From assembly GCA_014385265.1 (NCBI GenBank), contig JACRTJ010000027.1, forward strand, positions 107,035 to 171,034: a stretch of 64,000 nucleotides of DNA, given 5' to 3'. The notes under the pieces were generated by a model. The model worked only from the letters and a program-made list of their open reading frames with translations, ran no database searches and was not told the origin of the DNA. The stretch's first letter is position 1; the number at the start of each line of letters is the position of its first letter. The translations under genes were made by a program, and so were the position numbers. This DNA is from Enterocloster hominis (ex Liu et al. 2021). Its GTDB lineage: Bacteria > Bacillota > Clostridia > Lachnospirales > Lachnospiraceae. This document shows positions 16,871 through 25,574 of the stretch, one piece after another.

Positions 16871-18025
16871 TTAAAGCTCCCCGGCCTCCCTGGTCCGTCC
16901 CCCGGACACATAGACCCTGGGCAGGCGTTTTCCCATGAGGCATGGGATCTCATAATGGAACCGGCCGCTTAAGTCCGCCAGCTCTTCCATGGTGATCTCC
17001 TCTGTTCCGTCCCGGCCCAAAAGAGTCACCTCATCTCCCTCTCTGGCCTCCGGGATCCTGGTCACATCGATCATCAGCTGGTCCATACAGATCCGGCCCA
17101 GGATCCTGGCCCGCGTCCCATGGACCAGCACCTCCCCTTTATTGGAAAGGCTCCTGGGATAGCCGTCTCCATAGCCGATGCTGACAGTGGCCAGACGCAT
17201 GGGACGGTCCGCCACAAAGGTCCCTCCGTAGCTCACCGCCGCCCCCGGTCCGATCTCCTTTATATAGGTAATAAAGCTTTTCAGTTCCATGGCCGGTTCC
17301 AGAAAAAGAGCCTCCCTCTGTACCTGGTCCGACGGATACAGGCCGTACAGGATGATCCCGGCCCGGGCCGCCGTTCCATGGCTCTCCTTCAGATCCATGA
17401 TCCCGGCGCTGTTGGCACAGTGAAGGATGGGAATGGAAACGCCCGCTTCCTTTACCATCTGCGAAAAATCCAGGAACGCCTGAAGCTGCTCCCGGGCAGA
17501 GGTCTTATCCGCCTCGTCAGCCCTGGCAAAGTGGGTGAACATGCCCTCTGTCACGATCCCTGGAAGTCCGGCGATCTCTTTCACCACCTGGGCCTGTTCC
17601 CGGCCGGGCCTCAGACCGATCCGGTTCATCCCGGTGTCCACCGCAATGTGAACTCTGGCCGTCATCCCCATGGACACCGCCGTTTCCGAAAGCCGTTCTG
17701 CCCGCGTAAGATCGAACACTGCCGTCCGGATCTCCTGCTCCACCATGCTCCCATACTGGCACTCCGGCACCGGGCCCAGCACCAGCACCGGCTTTTTTAT
17801 CCCATTTCCTCTAAGCTCCAGTGCCTCCTCCGCCGTGGCCACCGCATAGCCTGCGGCGTCCTCTTCAATGGCTTTCGCGGTCTGGACCGCCCCATGGCCG
17901 TAGCCGTCGGCCTTTACCACGCCGATGATTTTCGTTCCCTCCGGCAGCACGCTCCGGATCGCCTTCATATTCTTCCGGATCCGGTCCAGATCCACCTTCA
18001 CATACGCTCTTTTATACATTTCCAT
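16871..18025 (-). CDS. alr: Alanine racemase
   Basis: The 384-residue PLP enzyme converts L-alanine to D-alanine for peptidoglycan. The PLP lysine is in GVVKADGYGHGA (residue about 38), and the second catalytic Tyr is in AVSYGGTF near residue 265. HIAVDTGMNRIG and the C-terminal ARILGRICMDQLMIDVT block are also typical. It starts inside the last codons of nnr (ATG at 18025, or 18019), with GGAGAGGTGG as ribosome site, so the two are translationally coupled. The order alr then mazF is kept from Bacillus. Confidence 0.96.
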   Translation of the reverse strand: MEMYKRAYVKVDLDRIRKNMKAIRSVLPEGTKIIGVVKADGYGHGAVQTAKAIEEDAAGYAVATAEEALELRGNGIKKPVLVLGPVPECQYGSMVEQEIRTAVFDLTRAERLSETAVSMGMTARVHIAVDTGMNRIGLRPGREQAQVVKEIAGLPGIVTEGMFTHFARADEADKTSAREQLQAFLDFSQMVKEAGVSIPILHCANSAGIMDLKESHGTAARAGIILYGLYPSDQVQREALFLEPAMELKSFITYIKEIGPGAAVSYGGTFVADRPMRLATVSIGYGDGYPRSLSNKGEVLVHGTRARILGRICMDQLMIDVTRIPEAREGDEVTLLGRDGTEEITMEELADLSGRFHYEIPCLMGKRLPRVYVSGGRTREAGEL

Positions 18026-19607
18026 TGACCACCTCTCCGATACAGCCTGCCAGCTCTCCGGCCAGGACCGAGTGAACGCCGTATTTTTTCTCAGCCGCTT
18101 CTCCTGCCAGTCCATGGACATAAACGCCCAGGGACGCCGCCTCGCAGTCGTCCATTCCCATGGCTAAAAGTCCCGCAATGACCCCTGTCAGCACGTCTCC
18201 GGAGCCTCCCTTGGCCATGGCTGGAGAACCGCTTAAGTTTATAAACAGCTTTCCGTCCTTTCTGGCCGTCACCGTGGCCGCATCCTTCAAAACGCAGGTG
18301 ACGCCGTACTGGTCAGAAAACTCCCTGGCCGCTGCCAGGGGATCCTCCTTGATCTCCTCCACCGGCTTTTCCGTCAGCCGGGAAAATTCCAGCACATGGG
18401 GCGTCAGAATGATATTTTCTGTAAAATACCCCTTCAGATACGGATATCTGGCCGCCAGGTTCACCGCGTCGGCGTCCATGACGATGGGCACATAGGCGTC
18501 GCTTAAGACTGCCTCCACCAGTGTCCTGGCATACTCCTCCTGGCCCAGTCCCGGGCCCAGGACGATGGCGTCAGCCCACCCCGTCTGGGAACGGATATAC
18601 TCCTTAAATTCCCCTGGCTCCTCGCTGGCCCACTGGGGATCAAAGGAGGACAGCACCGCCTCCGGCAGCCGCTCCTGGATCACACTGCGGTTTTCCTCCA
18701 CCGTCATGATCTTCACCAGCCCAGCTCCGGTCCGGTACGCCGCCAGGGCAGAAAAATACGCGGCTCCCGCCATGTTTTTTGCTCCGGCGATCACCAGGAT
18801 CTTTCCATAGGTCCCTTTGTGGGAATCCGCCCGCCGCCTGGGGATCTCCATAAGATCCTCCGGTCCGTGGGCATGGACGTGCTCTCCGGCCTGCTCCGGA
18901 TCCCCGGGTACGAAGCCCACGTCCTCCACAAAAAGCCGTCCGCAGTATTCCCGGCCCGGAAACAGGGCCTGGCCCACCTTCCTCATGCCAAAGGTCACAG
19001 TCACATCCGCCTTTACGGCGCAGCCCATGACAGCCCCTGTGTCTGAGCTGATGCCCGACGGCATATCCACCGCCGCCACCGGGACCAGCTCCCGCTGCCG
19101 TTTTTCCTCCATGAGGCCGATGAGCTCCTTATAAACGCCCTCCACCGGCCTTGAAAGCCCGATGCCAAACACTGCGTCAAGGATCAGATCGCAGGCCTCT
19201 GGAAGCGGATCGCCCAGGGTGAGGATGGGGATCCCCAGCTTTTCAGCGATGGAGAGCTGTACCTCCAGCTCCCGGCTCCGTTTTCCCTCCAGGGACGGAA
19301 GGAGGATGACAGAGGAAAAGCCCTGGAGCGTCAGCATCCTGGCCGCCGCCGCGCCGTCGGCCCCGTTGTTTCCAAACCCGCAGACTGCCCAGACCGTCTT
19401 CCTCTTCCTTTCCTTTAAAAGCCGCTCCCTTCCCGGACCATGCTCCAGGGCCTCATTCCCCGAAAGCCCCGGCTCCAGAAGCTCTCTGGCCCGTTTCACC
19501 ACCTCCAGGGCCGCCCGCTCCATCAGTACCAGGGATGGGATCCCGTATTCCTCGATGCTTCTTTGATCCACCGCCTTCATCTCTGCGGCATTCAGCAGAT
19601 CCTTCAT
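18012..19607 (-). CDS. nnr: Bifunctional NAD(P)H-hydrate repair enzyme (epimerase and dehydratase)
   Basis: The 531-residue protein combines two domains that repair hydrated NADH and NADPH. The N-terminal YjeF_N epimerase (residues 1 to about 225) shows VCGFGNNGADGAAAARML and AVDMPSGISSDTG. The C-terminal ribokinase-like dehydratase shows GTYGKILVIAGAKNMAGAA, LTPHVLEFSRL and PAMAKGGSGDVLTGVIAG, the ADP-binding signature. AAGGAG precedes the ATG at 19607, four bases after the acpS stop. Clustering with the NADH sensor Rex gives a sensible redox-cofactor context. Confidence 0.95.
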   Translation of the reverse strand: MKDLLNAAEMKAVDQRSIEEYGIPSLVLMERAALEVVKRARELLEPGLSGNEALEHGPGRERLLKERKRKTVWAVCGFGNNGADGAAAARMLTLQGFSSVILLPSLEGKRSRELEVQLSIAEKLGIPILTLGDPLPEACDLILDAVFGIGLSRPVEGVYKELIGLMEEKRQRELVPVAAVDMPSGISSDTGAVMGCAVKADVTVTFGMRKVGQALFPGREYCGRLFVEDVGFVPGDPEQAGEHVHAHGPEDLMEIPRRRADSHKGTYGKILVIAGAKNMAGAAYFSALAAYRTGAGLVKIMTVEENRSVIQERLPEAVLSSFDPQWASEEPGEFKEYIRSQTGWADAIVLGPGLGQEEYARTLVEAVLSDAYVPIVMDADAVNLAARYPYLKGYFTENIILTPHVLEFSRLTEKPVEEIKEDPLAAAREFSDQYGVTCVLKDAATVTARKDGKLFINLSGSPAMAKGGSGDVLTGVIAGLLAMGMDDCEAASLGVYVHGLAGEAAEKKYGVHSVLAGELAGCIGEVVNGNV

Positions 19608-19611
19608 TCCG

Positions 19612-19974
19612 TCACTCTCCTTCCCCCACGGCAAAGGCCATGGCGTACTCCCTTGTATTGGAAATGGATACCTCCAGCCGGAGGATCCCCTTTTCTTCTG
19701 CTGTCTTTCTGGCTCTGCCATACAGGTTCACATAGGGCTTTCCAAGCTCATCCCGGAGGACCTCGATGTCCCCTGGCATAAAGTCCCGGAAGCCCGTCCC
19801 GAAGACCTTGGCCACAGCCTCCTTCACAGCAAAATCGCCGGCAAGGACAGAGGCTTTCCCCCCTGCCTGCCGGCGCTCCCTTTCTGTATACACACGCGAT
19901 AAAAAAGCCTCTTTTTCACAGGCTTTTTTCATCCGCTCAATTTCAACTAAATCACAGCCCGTTCCAAGGATCAT
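19612..19974 (-). CDS. acpS: Holo-[acyl-carrier-protein] synthase
   Basis: The 120-residue enzyme transfers the phosphopantetheine arm from coenzyme A to acyl carrier protein. It begins MILGTGCDLVEIERM, with the metal-binding Asp at residue 8, and contains FAVKEAVAKVFGTG with the second metal ligand Glu near residue 53, and SISNTREYAMAFAV near the end. The ATG at 19974 overlaps the stop codon of rex in an ATGA arrangement, and the length matches the family. It sits at the head of the nnr-alr part of the operon. Confidence 0.95.
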   Translation of the reverse strand: MILGTGCDLVEIERMKKACEKEAFLSRVYTERERRQAGGKASVLAGDFAVKEAVAKVFGTGFRDFMPGDIEVLRDELGKPYVNLYGRARKTAEEKGILRLEVSISNTREYAMAFAVGEGE

Positions 19975-20639
19975 ACTGTTTTTTCCCGTTCCTTCCGCTC
20001 CCGCTCGTCCTGCATACTGCATACCCGGTAGGAAAGACGCATCAGACTCTCTGAAAGATGAACGTTTTCCACCACCACATCGTCGGGCACGTTGAGGTCC
20101 GTATGGGCAAAATTCCAGATGGCCTTGATCCCTGCCCGGACCAGACGGTCTGCGATCTCCGGCGCTTTGGACTTGGGGATCGTAAGGGCCGCGATCTGCA
20201 CCTCGTTGTCCACAATGAACTGCTCCAGATTGTCAATGCTGCGGATCTCCACTCCGCGCACCACCAGGCCGATGAGCCGCGGGTTGATGTCGAACATTCC
20301 CTTGATCATGAAGCCGCGTTTTTCAAAGTTGGTATAATTGGCAATGGCCTGGCCCAGGTTTCCGGCTCCGATGATGATCAGGTTATGCTGCCGGTCGATG
20401 CCTAAGATCCTGGCGATCTCCGTATAAAGATACTTTACATTATATCCATATCCCTGCTGCCCGAAGCCGCCGAAGTTATTGAGATCCTGGCGGATCTGGG
20501 AGGCGGTGACCTTCATCCTGGCGCTCAGCTCGTTGGACGAGATCCTCTCGATCCCCTCCTCCATCAGCTCGCCCAGATAGCGGTAATACCGGGGCAGTCT
20601 GGAAATTACTGCCTTTGAAATCTGTCTCTCTTCTGTCAT
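19971..20639 (-). CDS. rex: Redox-sensing transcriptional repressor Rex
   Basis: The 222-residue protein has a winged-helix DNA-binding part (ERISSNELSARMKVTASQIRQDL, residues about 30-60) and a Rossmann domain with LIIIGAGNLGQAIANY near residue 88 that binds NADH or NAD+. Rex releases DNA when the NADH/NAD+ ratio rises and controls fermentation genes. AGGAAGGTGA precedes the ATG. It is the first gene of an overlapping run with acpS, nnr and alr. I did not find a clear TTGTTAA-type Rex box at its own promoter. Confidence 0.97.
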   Translation of the reverse strand: MTEERQISKAVISRLPRYYRYLGELMEEGIERISSNELSARMKVTASQIRQDLNNFGGFGQQGYGYNVKYLYTEIARILGIDRQHNLIIIGAGNLGQAIANYTNFEKRGFMIKGMFDINPRLIGLVVRGVEIRSIDNLEQFIVDNEVQIAALTIPKSKAPEIADRLVRAGIKAIWNFAHTDLNVPDDVVVENVHLSESLMRLSYRVCSMQDERERKEREKTV

Positions 20640-20719
20640 GTTGTGTCTTCACCTTCCTGTGTAACGATCAAATAGCACCTGCATACAGGGGCAGCACGCC
20701 CCGGTACGCCGATGCTAAC

Positions 20720-20747
20720 ATTATAGCATATCTATACATTTTGTCAA
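20720..20747 (-). promoter_or_regulatory. Sigma-A promoter of the rex operon
   Basis: On the minus strand TTGACA (20742-20747) and TATAAT (20720-20725) are perfect hexamers with a 16-base spacer. A second TTGACA word lies 12 bases further upstream. Confidence 0.8.
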
Positions 20748-20912
20748 ATCCTTGTCAAGTGGATCGGGAGGAAATTACGCTTACCAGTCCCCTCTGTCCA
20801 TCCCAACGGGTACACGCGCCTGTGTGAAGCCTTGGGCCATATCTCGGAGGACGGCAAAACGTTTTGCGGTTTAAATCCACGATATTGAAAATGATTATGG
20901 AGCGGTTAAAAA

Positions 20913-21042
20913 GAATCAGACTTTGATGTTGACCTGTATATTACAGGCTCCAACTCCTGAATGATGTCCTCAGAAGTTTGAAATACATGACAATGATCCC
21001 AAATATGTTCTTACGCCAGACGAATCTGCCCGCCTATTCTAA
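20913..21042 (+). pseudogene. Decayed fragment of an AAA/DUF4143-type ATPase
   Basis: No open frame survives, but two stretches in different frames read like the DUF4143 ATPase family. Bases 20913-20957 encode ESDFDVDLYITGSNS, followed by TGA and then MMSSEV, where intact members read GSNSKMLSSEL. Bases 20986-21042 encode HDNDPKYVLTPDESARLF, matching the C-terminal segment of the family (DNxPKYVLTxDE). The part between is missing. So a stop codon, frameshift and internal deletion have destroyed the gene. The stretch from the rex promoter to here (about 20750-20912) shows no gene. Family assignment is from memory of motif style. Confidence 0.6.
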
Positions 21043-21803
21043 TAATGATCAAACGATCCGTATCTCCTCTCCCTCTCCAGCATGACATTAAAAAAAGAGA
21101 CTCCTGCCGCCAGCCACAGGAGATTCAGCCCCACATATCCAAGGGAAATGAGCGCTGATATGGGCTGCCCCGAATAAAGTGTCTGAACGATTACGATTCC
21201 TGGAGCAAACGGTAATAAATGAAGAATACTGAATTTCTCTGTCTGTATCATGTTGATCAAAAACAGCATCGTCCCCTGAATGATCATAACCATCTGTCCT
21301 GTATTTTTCTCCCCCAGACCGACCGCACCGATCATAAGGCCGATCCCGTACATCCCGATTATGCTGGGAACGATCAGTACCAATGCTTTTAAAAAGAAAA
21401 CTAAATTTGAAAAGTTTAAAATATGTACAGCGATTGAGAATACCAGAATGCCGGACATGGTGACTGCACTGATCATCAATGATATCATCAGACGGATCCC
21501 CATCAGAAGTATAATCGAATATCTGCTTTGGATATACAGCTCCAATGTCCCTCTGGATGCCTCCAGGCGGATGGTGCTGGTGCTGTATCCAAGAGCCATG
21601 GCGTTAAACTGCCAGAAAATATACCCCAGAAGCGTAAGAAACCGTGATTCCGCAGTACTCTCTCCAGATGCAGCCAGATAAAAAACAGCAAAATAGATCA
21701 GTGTAAACAAAGCAAGATCGCTGATCAGATTTATCCGGTAGCAGAGTCTTTCTTTTATATCAAGAATAATCTGATTTTTTAGTAATTCTAAATATTTCTG
21801 CAT
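21039..21803 (-). CDS. ABC-2 type transporter permease
   Basis: A 254-residue integral membrane protein with about six membrane segments and a short cytosolic N-terminus (MQKYLELLKNQIILDIKERL). The pattern, including FWQFNAMALGYSTSTIRLEA and MYGIGLMIGAVGLGEKNTGQ, fits ABC-2 export permeases of the daunorubicin or multidrug type. It is the membrane partner of the ATPase encoded 8 bases upstream on the same strand. No substrate gene is nearby. Its A+T content is higher than the flanking genes, which with the neighbouring pseudogene suggests an acquired or accessory patch. Confidence 0.8.
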   Translation of the reverse strand: MQKYLELLKNQIILDIKERLCYRINLISDLALFTLIYFAVFYLAASGESTAESRFLTLLGYIFWQFNAMALGYSTSTIRLEASRGTLELYIQSRYSIILLMGIRLMISLMISAVTMSGILVFSIAVHILNFSNLVFFLKALVLIVPSIIGMYGIGLMIGAVGLGEKNTGQMVMIIQGTMLFLINMIQTEKFSILHLLPFAPGIVIVQTLYSGQPISALISLGYVGLNLLWLAAGVSFFNVMLERERRYGSFDHY

Positions 21804-21811
21804 ATTTCCTC

Positions 21812-22513
21812 CTATCTGATCAGCTTCTGATATTTTTTCATAATATCCTTATGATCTGCGGGTCCATGGTGCTCCAGCTTTATCCTCCCGCCAGACATAA
21901 AAATATACTCGCTGGCAATGTCAGAAAGAAAGCTCATATCGTGCGAAGATATTAAAAAAGTAATCTGATATTCCTGGTGGACTTTTTTTATAATGGATTT
22001 CAGTTCCTCGATCCCGTCGATATCAACCCCCAGTGAAGGTTCATCAAACAAAATCACCTGCATTCCGGAGCAGAGCCCACATAGCAGCGCAGCTTTCTTT
22101 TTCTGTCCCATGGAAAGCGTTTCCACCCTTTTATCCAGCAATTTTTCCATGGACAGTACCGGCGCCAGTTCCAGGATCCTGTCCGCCACTGCCTGCTTTC
22201 TCATTCCCTTTATGATCCCATAACACAGGGCATTCTCATATACGGAGTTTTTCTGACGCAGCCCACGGTCCCCACCTGGAATGTAGATCACATGCGTTCT
22301 GCACCACCGATCGTATTTTTCCCGGCTGCCCTGGATTTCAAGGGATCCCGACGCAGGATAGAGGATTCCCGCCAGGATTTTTAAAAATGTAGTCTTTCCA
22401 GCCCCATTGGGACCAATCAGTCCATAGATTTTTCCAGGTATGATTTCCAGACTGATATTTTCCAGGACTGGTACTGTTCCATAATCTTTTTGAATATCAT
22501 GCAGCTTGATCAT
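21812..22513 (-). CDS. ABC transporter ATP-binding protein
   Basis: The 233-residue ATPase contains Walker A GPNGAGKTT near residue 37, a variant signature LSMGQKKKAALL near 136 and Walker B VILFDEPSLGVD near 155, with the switch His in ISSHDMSFL. It pairs with the permease 8 bases downstream to form an exporter. The ATG at 22513 follows AAAGGA; the frame stays open to 22579 without a ribosome site. Family-wise it is close to multidrug, antibiotic or lipid exporters. Substrate unknown. Confidence 0.88.
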   Translation of the reverse strand: MIKLHDIQKDYGTVPVLENISLEIIPGKIYGLIGPNGAGKTTFLKILAGILYPASGSLEIQGSREKYDRWCRTHVIYIPGGDRGLRQKNSVYENALCYGIIKGMRKQAVADRILELAPVLSMEKLLDKRVETLSMGQKKKAALLCGLCSGMQVILFDEPSLGVDIDGIEELKSIIKKVHQEYQITFLISSHDMSFLSDIASEYIFMSGGRIKLEHHGPADHKDIMKKYQKLIR

Positions 22514-22625
22514 TACAATATCCTTTCTTCTGAAACCGGGATCATCCATCCCGTGCGGAACATTCTGTTTTATCACCATCGTTTCCTTCCCCTGTAAATT
22601 GCATCATCCGCACCCAGGAATTTAT

Positions 22626-23201
22626 TTACCAGTCCCCACGCTTCAGCGCTGCCGACAGGCGGACCAGCCTGTATATCCTGTATACGAAAAGGAACGGGCC
22701 GGAAACGGCCGAAAGGATACAGGACACGAGGAAGATCCCCACATCGTCCTGCCGCTGGTGATTGGAGGAGGCCGCGTATTTCGCAGTAAATGGCTCCATT
22801 TTCAGCATATCCAGCTCTGCCTGATGGCGGAATGTGGGATAGTCGATGCGTATAAAGGAGCTGAAGGGCGCAAAGAAGCAGATCGCCAGAAACAGGATCC
22901 CTCCGGTCCTGGATGGATAAAACATATCGAAAAAGAACTGGTCATTCACCAGAACATTGCCAAAAAACAGAGGGACGACCACATCTCCTCCCGGCTTCTG
23001 AAAATAATAGACCGAGCAGATATGGTTCCGGAAGGCCAGCACCGATCCCACAAGGGCAGCTCCCACAAGGAAAGAAACGATCAGCCGCTTCCGGAGCTTT
23101 TTCACTTCCTTCCCGGCACAGTTCCGGCAGACGCCCAGCCTGGAACCCCTTTCGGTGAGTTCTTTATAACAGTCCCGACATATTTTCTTTCTCTCTGTCA
23201 T
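22626..23201 (-). CDS. Unknown membrane protein with N-terminal zinc ribbon
   Basis: I do not recognise this 191-residue protein. The first 30 residues hold two CxxC pairs (CRDC at 8-11, CRNC at 25-28), a likely treble-clef or zinc ribbon. They are followed by a basic stretch and a membrane segment at about 40-57, another near 100-115, and a last one near 155-175. No enzyme motif is visible. An isolated GGTAAATAAATT region separates it from the ABC ATPase (112 bases), so cotranscription is uncertain. Confidence 0.6.
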   Translation of the reverse strand: MTERKKICRDCYKELTERGSRLGVCRNCAGKEVKKLRKRLIVSFLVGAALVGSVLAFRNHICSVYYFQKPGGDVVVPLFFGNVLVNDQFFFDMFYPSRTGGILFLAICFFAPFSSFIRIDYPTFRHQAELDMLKMEPFTAKYAASSNHQRQDDVGIFLVSCILSAVSGPFLFVYRIYRLVRLSAALKRGDW

Positions 23202-23379
23202 ACTCTGTTCCTCCCTTCCCGTCTGAAACCTCCGGTCCTGATTTCAATATTTTTCACACTACATCGAATTAATGTTTGTATTTAACAAAAGTATATCATT
23301 TTTTTTATTTTATTCAATAAATTATTTCTTACGAATGATTTCTTTTTCTTAGATCCACGTCTTCCCGTCCATGAAACCA

Positions 23380-23408
23380 TTGAAAATCCCCCGGACCTAT
23401 ATTATACT
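23380..23408 (+). promoter_or_regulatory. Sigma-A promoter of the ABC-F gene
   Basis: TTGAAA (23380-23385) and TATACT (23403-23408) are separated by 17 bases. Confidence 0.72.
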
Positions 23409-23417
23409 ATACTATTG

Positions 23418-23440
23418 ACCGGGGACGCGTCGTCCCCGGT
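23418..23440 (+). promoter_or_regulatory. Strong hairpin at the 5' end of the ABC-F leader
   Basis: ACCGGGGACG (23418-23427) and CGTCCCCGGT (23431-23440) are perfect inverted 10-base arms with a 3-base spacer. The pair lies right at the expected transcription start. It could stabilise the leader, bind a protein as DNA, or take part in attenuation, as leaders of antibiotic-resistance ABC-F genes do. No T-run follows, so it is not a plain terminator. Confidence 0.55.
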
Positions 23441-23525
23441 GAAGCCGTGTCCGGAGGCCGCCCTGAAAACCGGCTCCCGGCGGGAATCCGCAGTCATTAT
23501 ATCTGTACAATACTAGGAGGAAACT

Positions 23526-25541
23526 ATGATACTGTCCTGCAGCAGCATCTGCAAATCCTTTGGAAGCGACGACATCTTAAAAAACGCTTCCTTTCATATA
23601 GAAGAACACGAAAAAGCCGCCATTGTGGGCATCAACGGAGCCGGGAAGTCCACGCTCCTAAAGATCATCACCGGAGAACTTCCGGCAGACTCCGGGGAAG
23701 TGGTCATCTCCAAGGGAAAGACCCTGGGCTATCTGGCCCAGAACCAGGATCTTTTAAGCCACCGGACCATTTATGATGAAATGCTGGAGGTAAAGCGGCC
23801 GGTGATCGAAATGGAGGAACGGCTCCGGGAGCTGGAGGTCTCCATGAAGCTGGCTGACGGTGAAGAACTGGAGGCCATGATGGATACATACAGCCGCTTA
23901 AGCCACCAGTTCGATCTCATCAACGGCTATGCCTGGAAAAGTGAGATCGTGGGCGTTTTAAAGGGCCTGGGCTTTCCGGAGGAGGAATTCGGAAAACAGA
24001 TCTCTACCCTCTCCGGCGGCCAGAAGACCCGGGTGTCCTTAGGAAAGCTCCTTCTGACCAGCCCGGATATCATCCTTCTGGACGAGCCCACCAACCACCT
24101 GGACATGTCCTCCATTGCCTGGCTGGAGAATTATCTCTTAAACTATAAGGGAAGCGTCATCATCGTGGCCCATGACCGGTATTTCCTGGATAAGATCGTC
24201 ACCAAGGTGGTGGAGCTGGACAACGGAAAGGCCACCGTCTACCTGGGCAATTATTCTGCGTACAGCGAAAAGCGGGCCCAGATGCGGGCCATCCAGATGA
24301 AGGCCTACTTAAACCAGCAGCAGGAGATCAAGCACCAGGAGGAGGTCATTGAAAAGCTGAAATCCTTTAACCGGGAGAAGTCCATCAAGCGGGCGGAAAG
24401 CCGGGAAAAGATGCTGAATAAGATCGAGGTGCTGGAAAAACCCACAGAGATCAACGACGCCATGGACATCCGTTTAGAGCCCAATATCTTAAGCGGAAAC
24501 GACGTCTTAACGGTCCGGGACCTGGAGAAATCCTTCGGTGCCCAGCACCTGTTTTCCCATGTGGATTTTGACGTAAAGCGCGGCGAGCGGGTGGCCATCA
24601 TCGGCGACAACGGCACTGGAAAGACCACGATCCTGAAAATGATCAACGGCCTTGTGACGCCGGATCACGGGGAGATCACCCTGGGCTCCCGGGTCCACAT
24701 CGGCTACTACGACCAGGACCATCAGGTGCTCCATATGGATAAGACCCTGTTTGAGGAGATCTCCGACGCCTATCCAGGCATGAACAACACCCAGATCCGC
24801 AACACCCTGGCCTCCTTCCTGTTTACCGGCGACGACGCCTTTAAGCGCATCGGCGACTTAAGCGGCGGCGAGCGTGGCCGGGTGTCCTTAGCCAAGCTGA
24901 TGCTCTCTGAGGCCAATTTCCTGATCCTGGACGAGCCCACCAACCACCTGGACATCACCTCCAAGGAGATCCTGGAAAATGCCTTAAGCCATTACGGCGG
25001 CACGGTCCTTTACGTATCCCACGACCGTTACTTCATCAACAAAACGGCCACCCGGATCCTGGATCTGACCGGAGGGAAGCTTTTAAATTATATCGGAAAT
25101 TACGACTACTACCTGGAAAAACGGGAAGCTATGATGGCGGCCCATTTTGGGACCAGCTCCGACGGGACAGCCAAAACCCCGGCTGCGGGAGGCTCTGTGT
25201 TCTCCGGAAGCGTGCTCCGGACCGCAGGAGCGGCTGATTCCGGCCAGGCCTCCGTTTCTGTCCAGTCTGTTTCCCCAAACTCTCCTGCCACAGACACAAA
25301 GCTGGACTGGAAGGCCCAGAAGGAGGAACAGGCCCGGCTCCGGAAGCGCCAGAACGATCTGAAAAAGGTGGAGGCCGAGATCCACGACCTGGAGACCAGG
25401 GACGGAGAGATCGACGCACTCCTCTGCGACGAAAGCGTCTTCACAGACGTGGCAAGGCTCATGGAGCTTAATAAAGAAAAAGAAGACCTGGCAGCAAAGC
25501 TGGAGGTCCTTTATGAAAAATGGGAAGAGCTGGCGGAATAA
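23526..25541 (+). CDS. ABC-F family ATPase with C-terminal coiled-coil domain
   Basis: The 671-residue protein has two ABC cassettes and no membrane segment. Cassette 1 has GINGAGKST near residue 36, LSGGQKTRVSLGKLL and LLDEPTNHLD; cassette 2 has GDNGTGKTT near 360, LSGGERGRVSLAKLM and LILDEPTNHLD. The charged linker between them (about 235-325) is the P-site tRNA-interaction motif of ABC-F translation factors. After residue 540 comes an Ala/Ser/Pro-rich stretch and a coiled coil (residues about 585-671), as in Uup and YdiF. These proteins act on stalled or drug-bound ribosomes. AGGAGG precedes the ATG. It has its own promoter and terminator. Confidence 0.93.
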   Translation: MILSCSSICKSFGSDDILKNASFHIEEHEKAAIVGINGAGKSTLLKIITGELPADSGEVVISKGKTLGYLAQNQDLLSHRTIYDEMLEVKRPVIEMEERLRELEVSMKLADGEELEAMMDTYSRLSHQFDLINGYAWKSEIVGVLKGLGFPEEEFGKQISTLSGGQKTRVSLGKLLLTSPDIILLDEPTNHLDMSSIAWLENYLLNYKGSVIIVAHDRYFLDKIVTKVVELDNGKATVYLGNYSAYSEKRAQMRAIQMKAYLNQQQEIKHQEEVIEKLKSFNREKSIKRAESREKMLNKIEVLEKPTEINDAMDIRLEPNILSGNDVLTVRDLEKSFGAQHLFSHVDFDVKRGERVAIIGDNGTGKTTILKMINGLVTPDHGEITLGSRVHIGYYDQDHQVLHMDKTLFEEISDAYPGMNNTQIRNTLASFLFTGDDAFKRIGDLSGGERGRVSLAKLMLSEANFLILDEPTNHLDITSKEILENALSHYGGTVLYVSHDRYFINKTATRILDLTGGKLLNYIGNYDYYLEKREAMMAAHFGTSSDGTAKTPAAGGSVFSGSVLRTAGAADSGQASVSVQSVSPNSPATDTKLDWKAQKEEQARLRKRQNDLKKVEAEIHDLETRDGEIDALLCDESVFTDVARLMELNKEKEDLAAKLEVLYEKWEELAE

Positions 25542-25555
25542 CGCCAGCTCTTTTT
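25525..25555 (+). terminator. Terminator overlapping the ABC-F stop codon
   Basis: AAGAGCTGGCG (25525-25535) pairs perfectly with CGCCAGCTCTT (25542-25552), followed by Ts. The 6-base loop contains the stop codon TAA (25539-25541), so the left arm is coding sequence. Confidence 0.85.
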
Positions 25556-25574
25556 CTTCCTGTCCGGTGCTCTT

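Larger units (their letters stand above)
23202..23525. other. Intergenic leader region ahead of the ABC-F gene
   Basis: No gene is visible. The left half is AT-rich and holds the divergent start of the zinc-ribbon gene. The right half holds a promoter (23380-23408), then a strong hairpin (23418-23440) and a GC-rich leader of about 85 bases ending in AGGAGG. Confidence 0.6.

Noticed and set aside
17120..18028. 300-codon plus-strand frame opposite alr
   Set aside because: His/Arg/Pro-rich shadow of alr, without domain or ribosome site.
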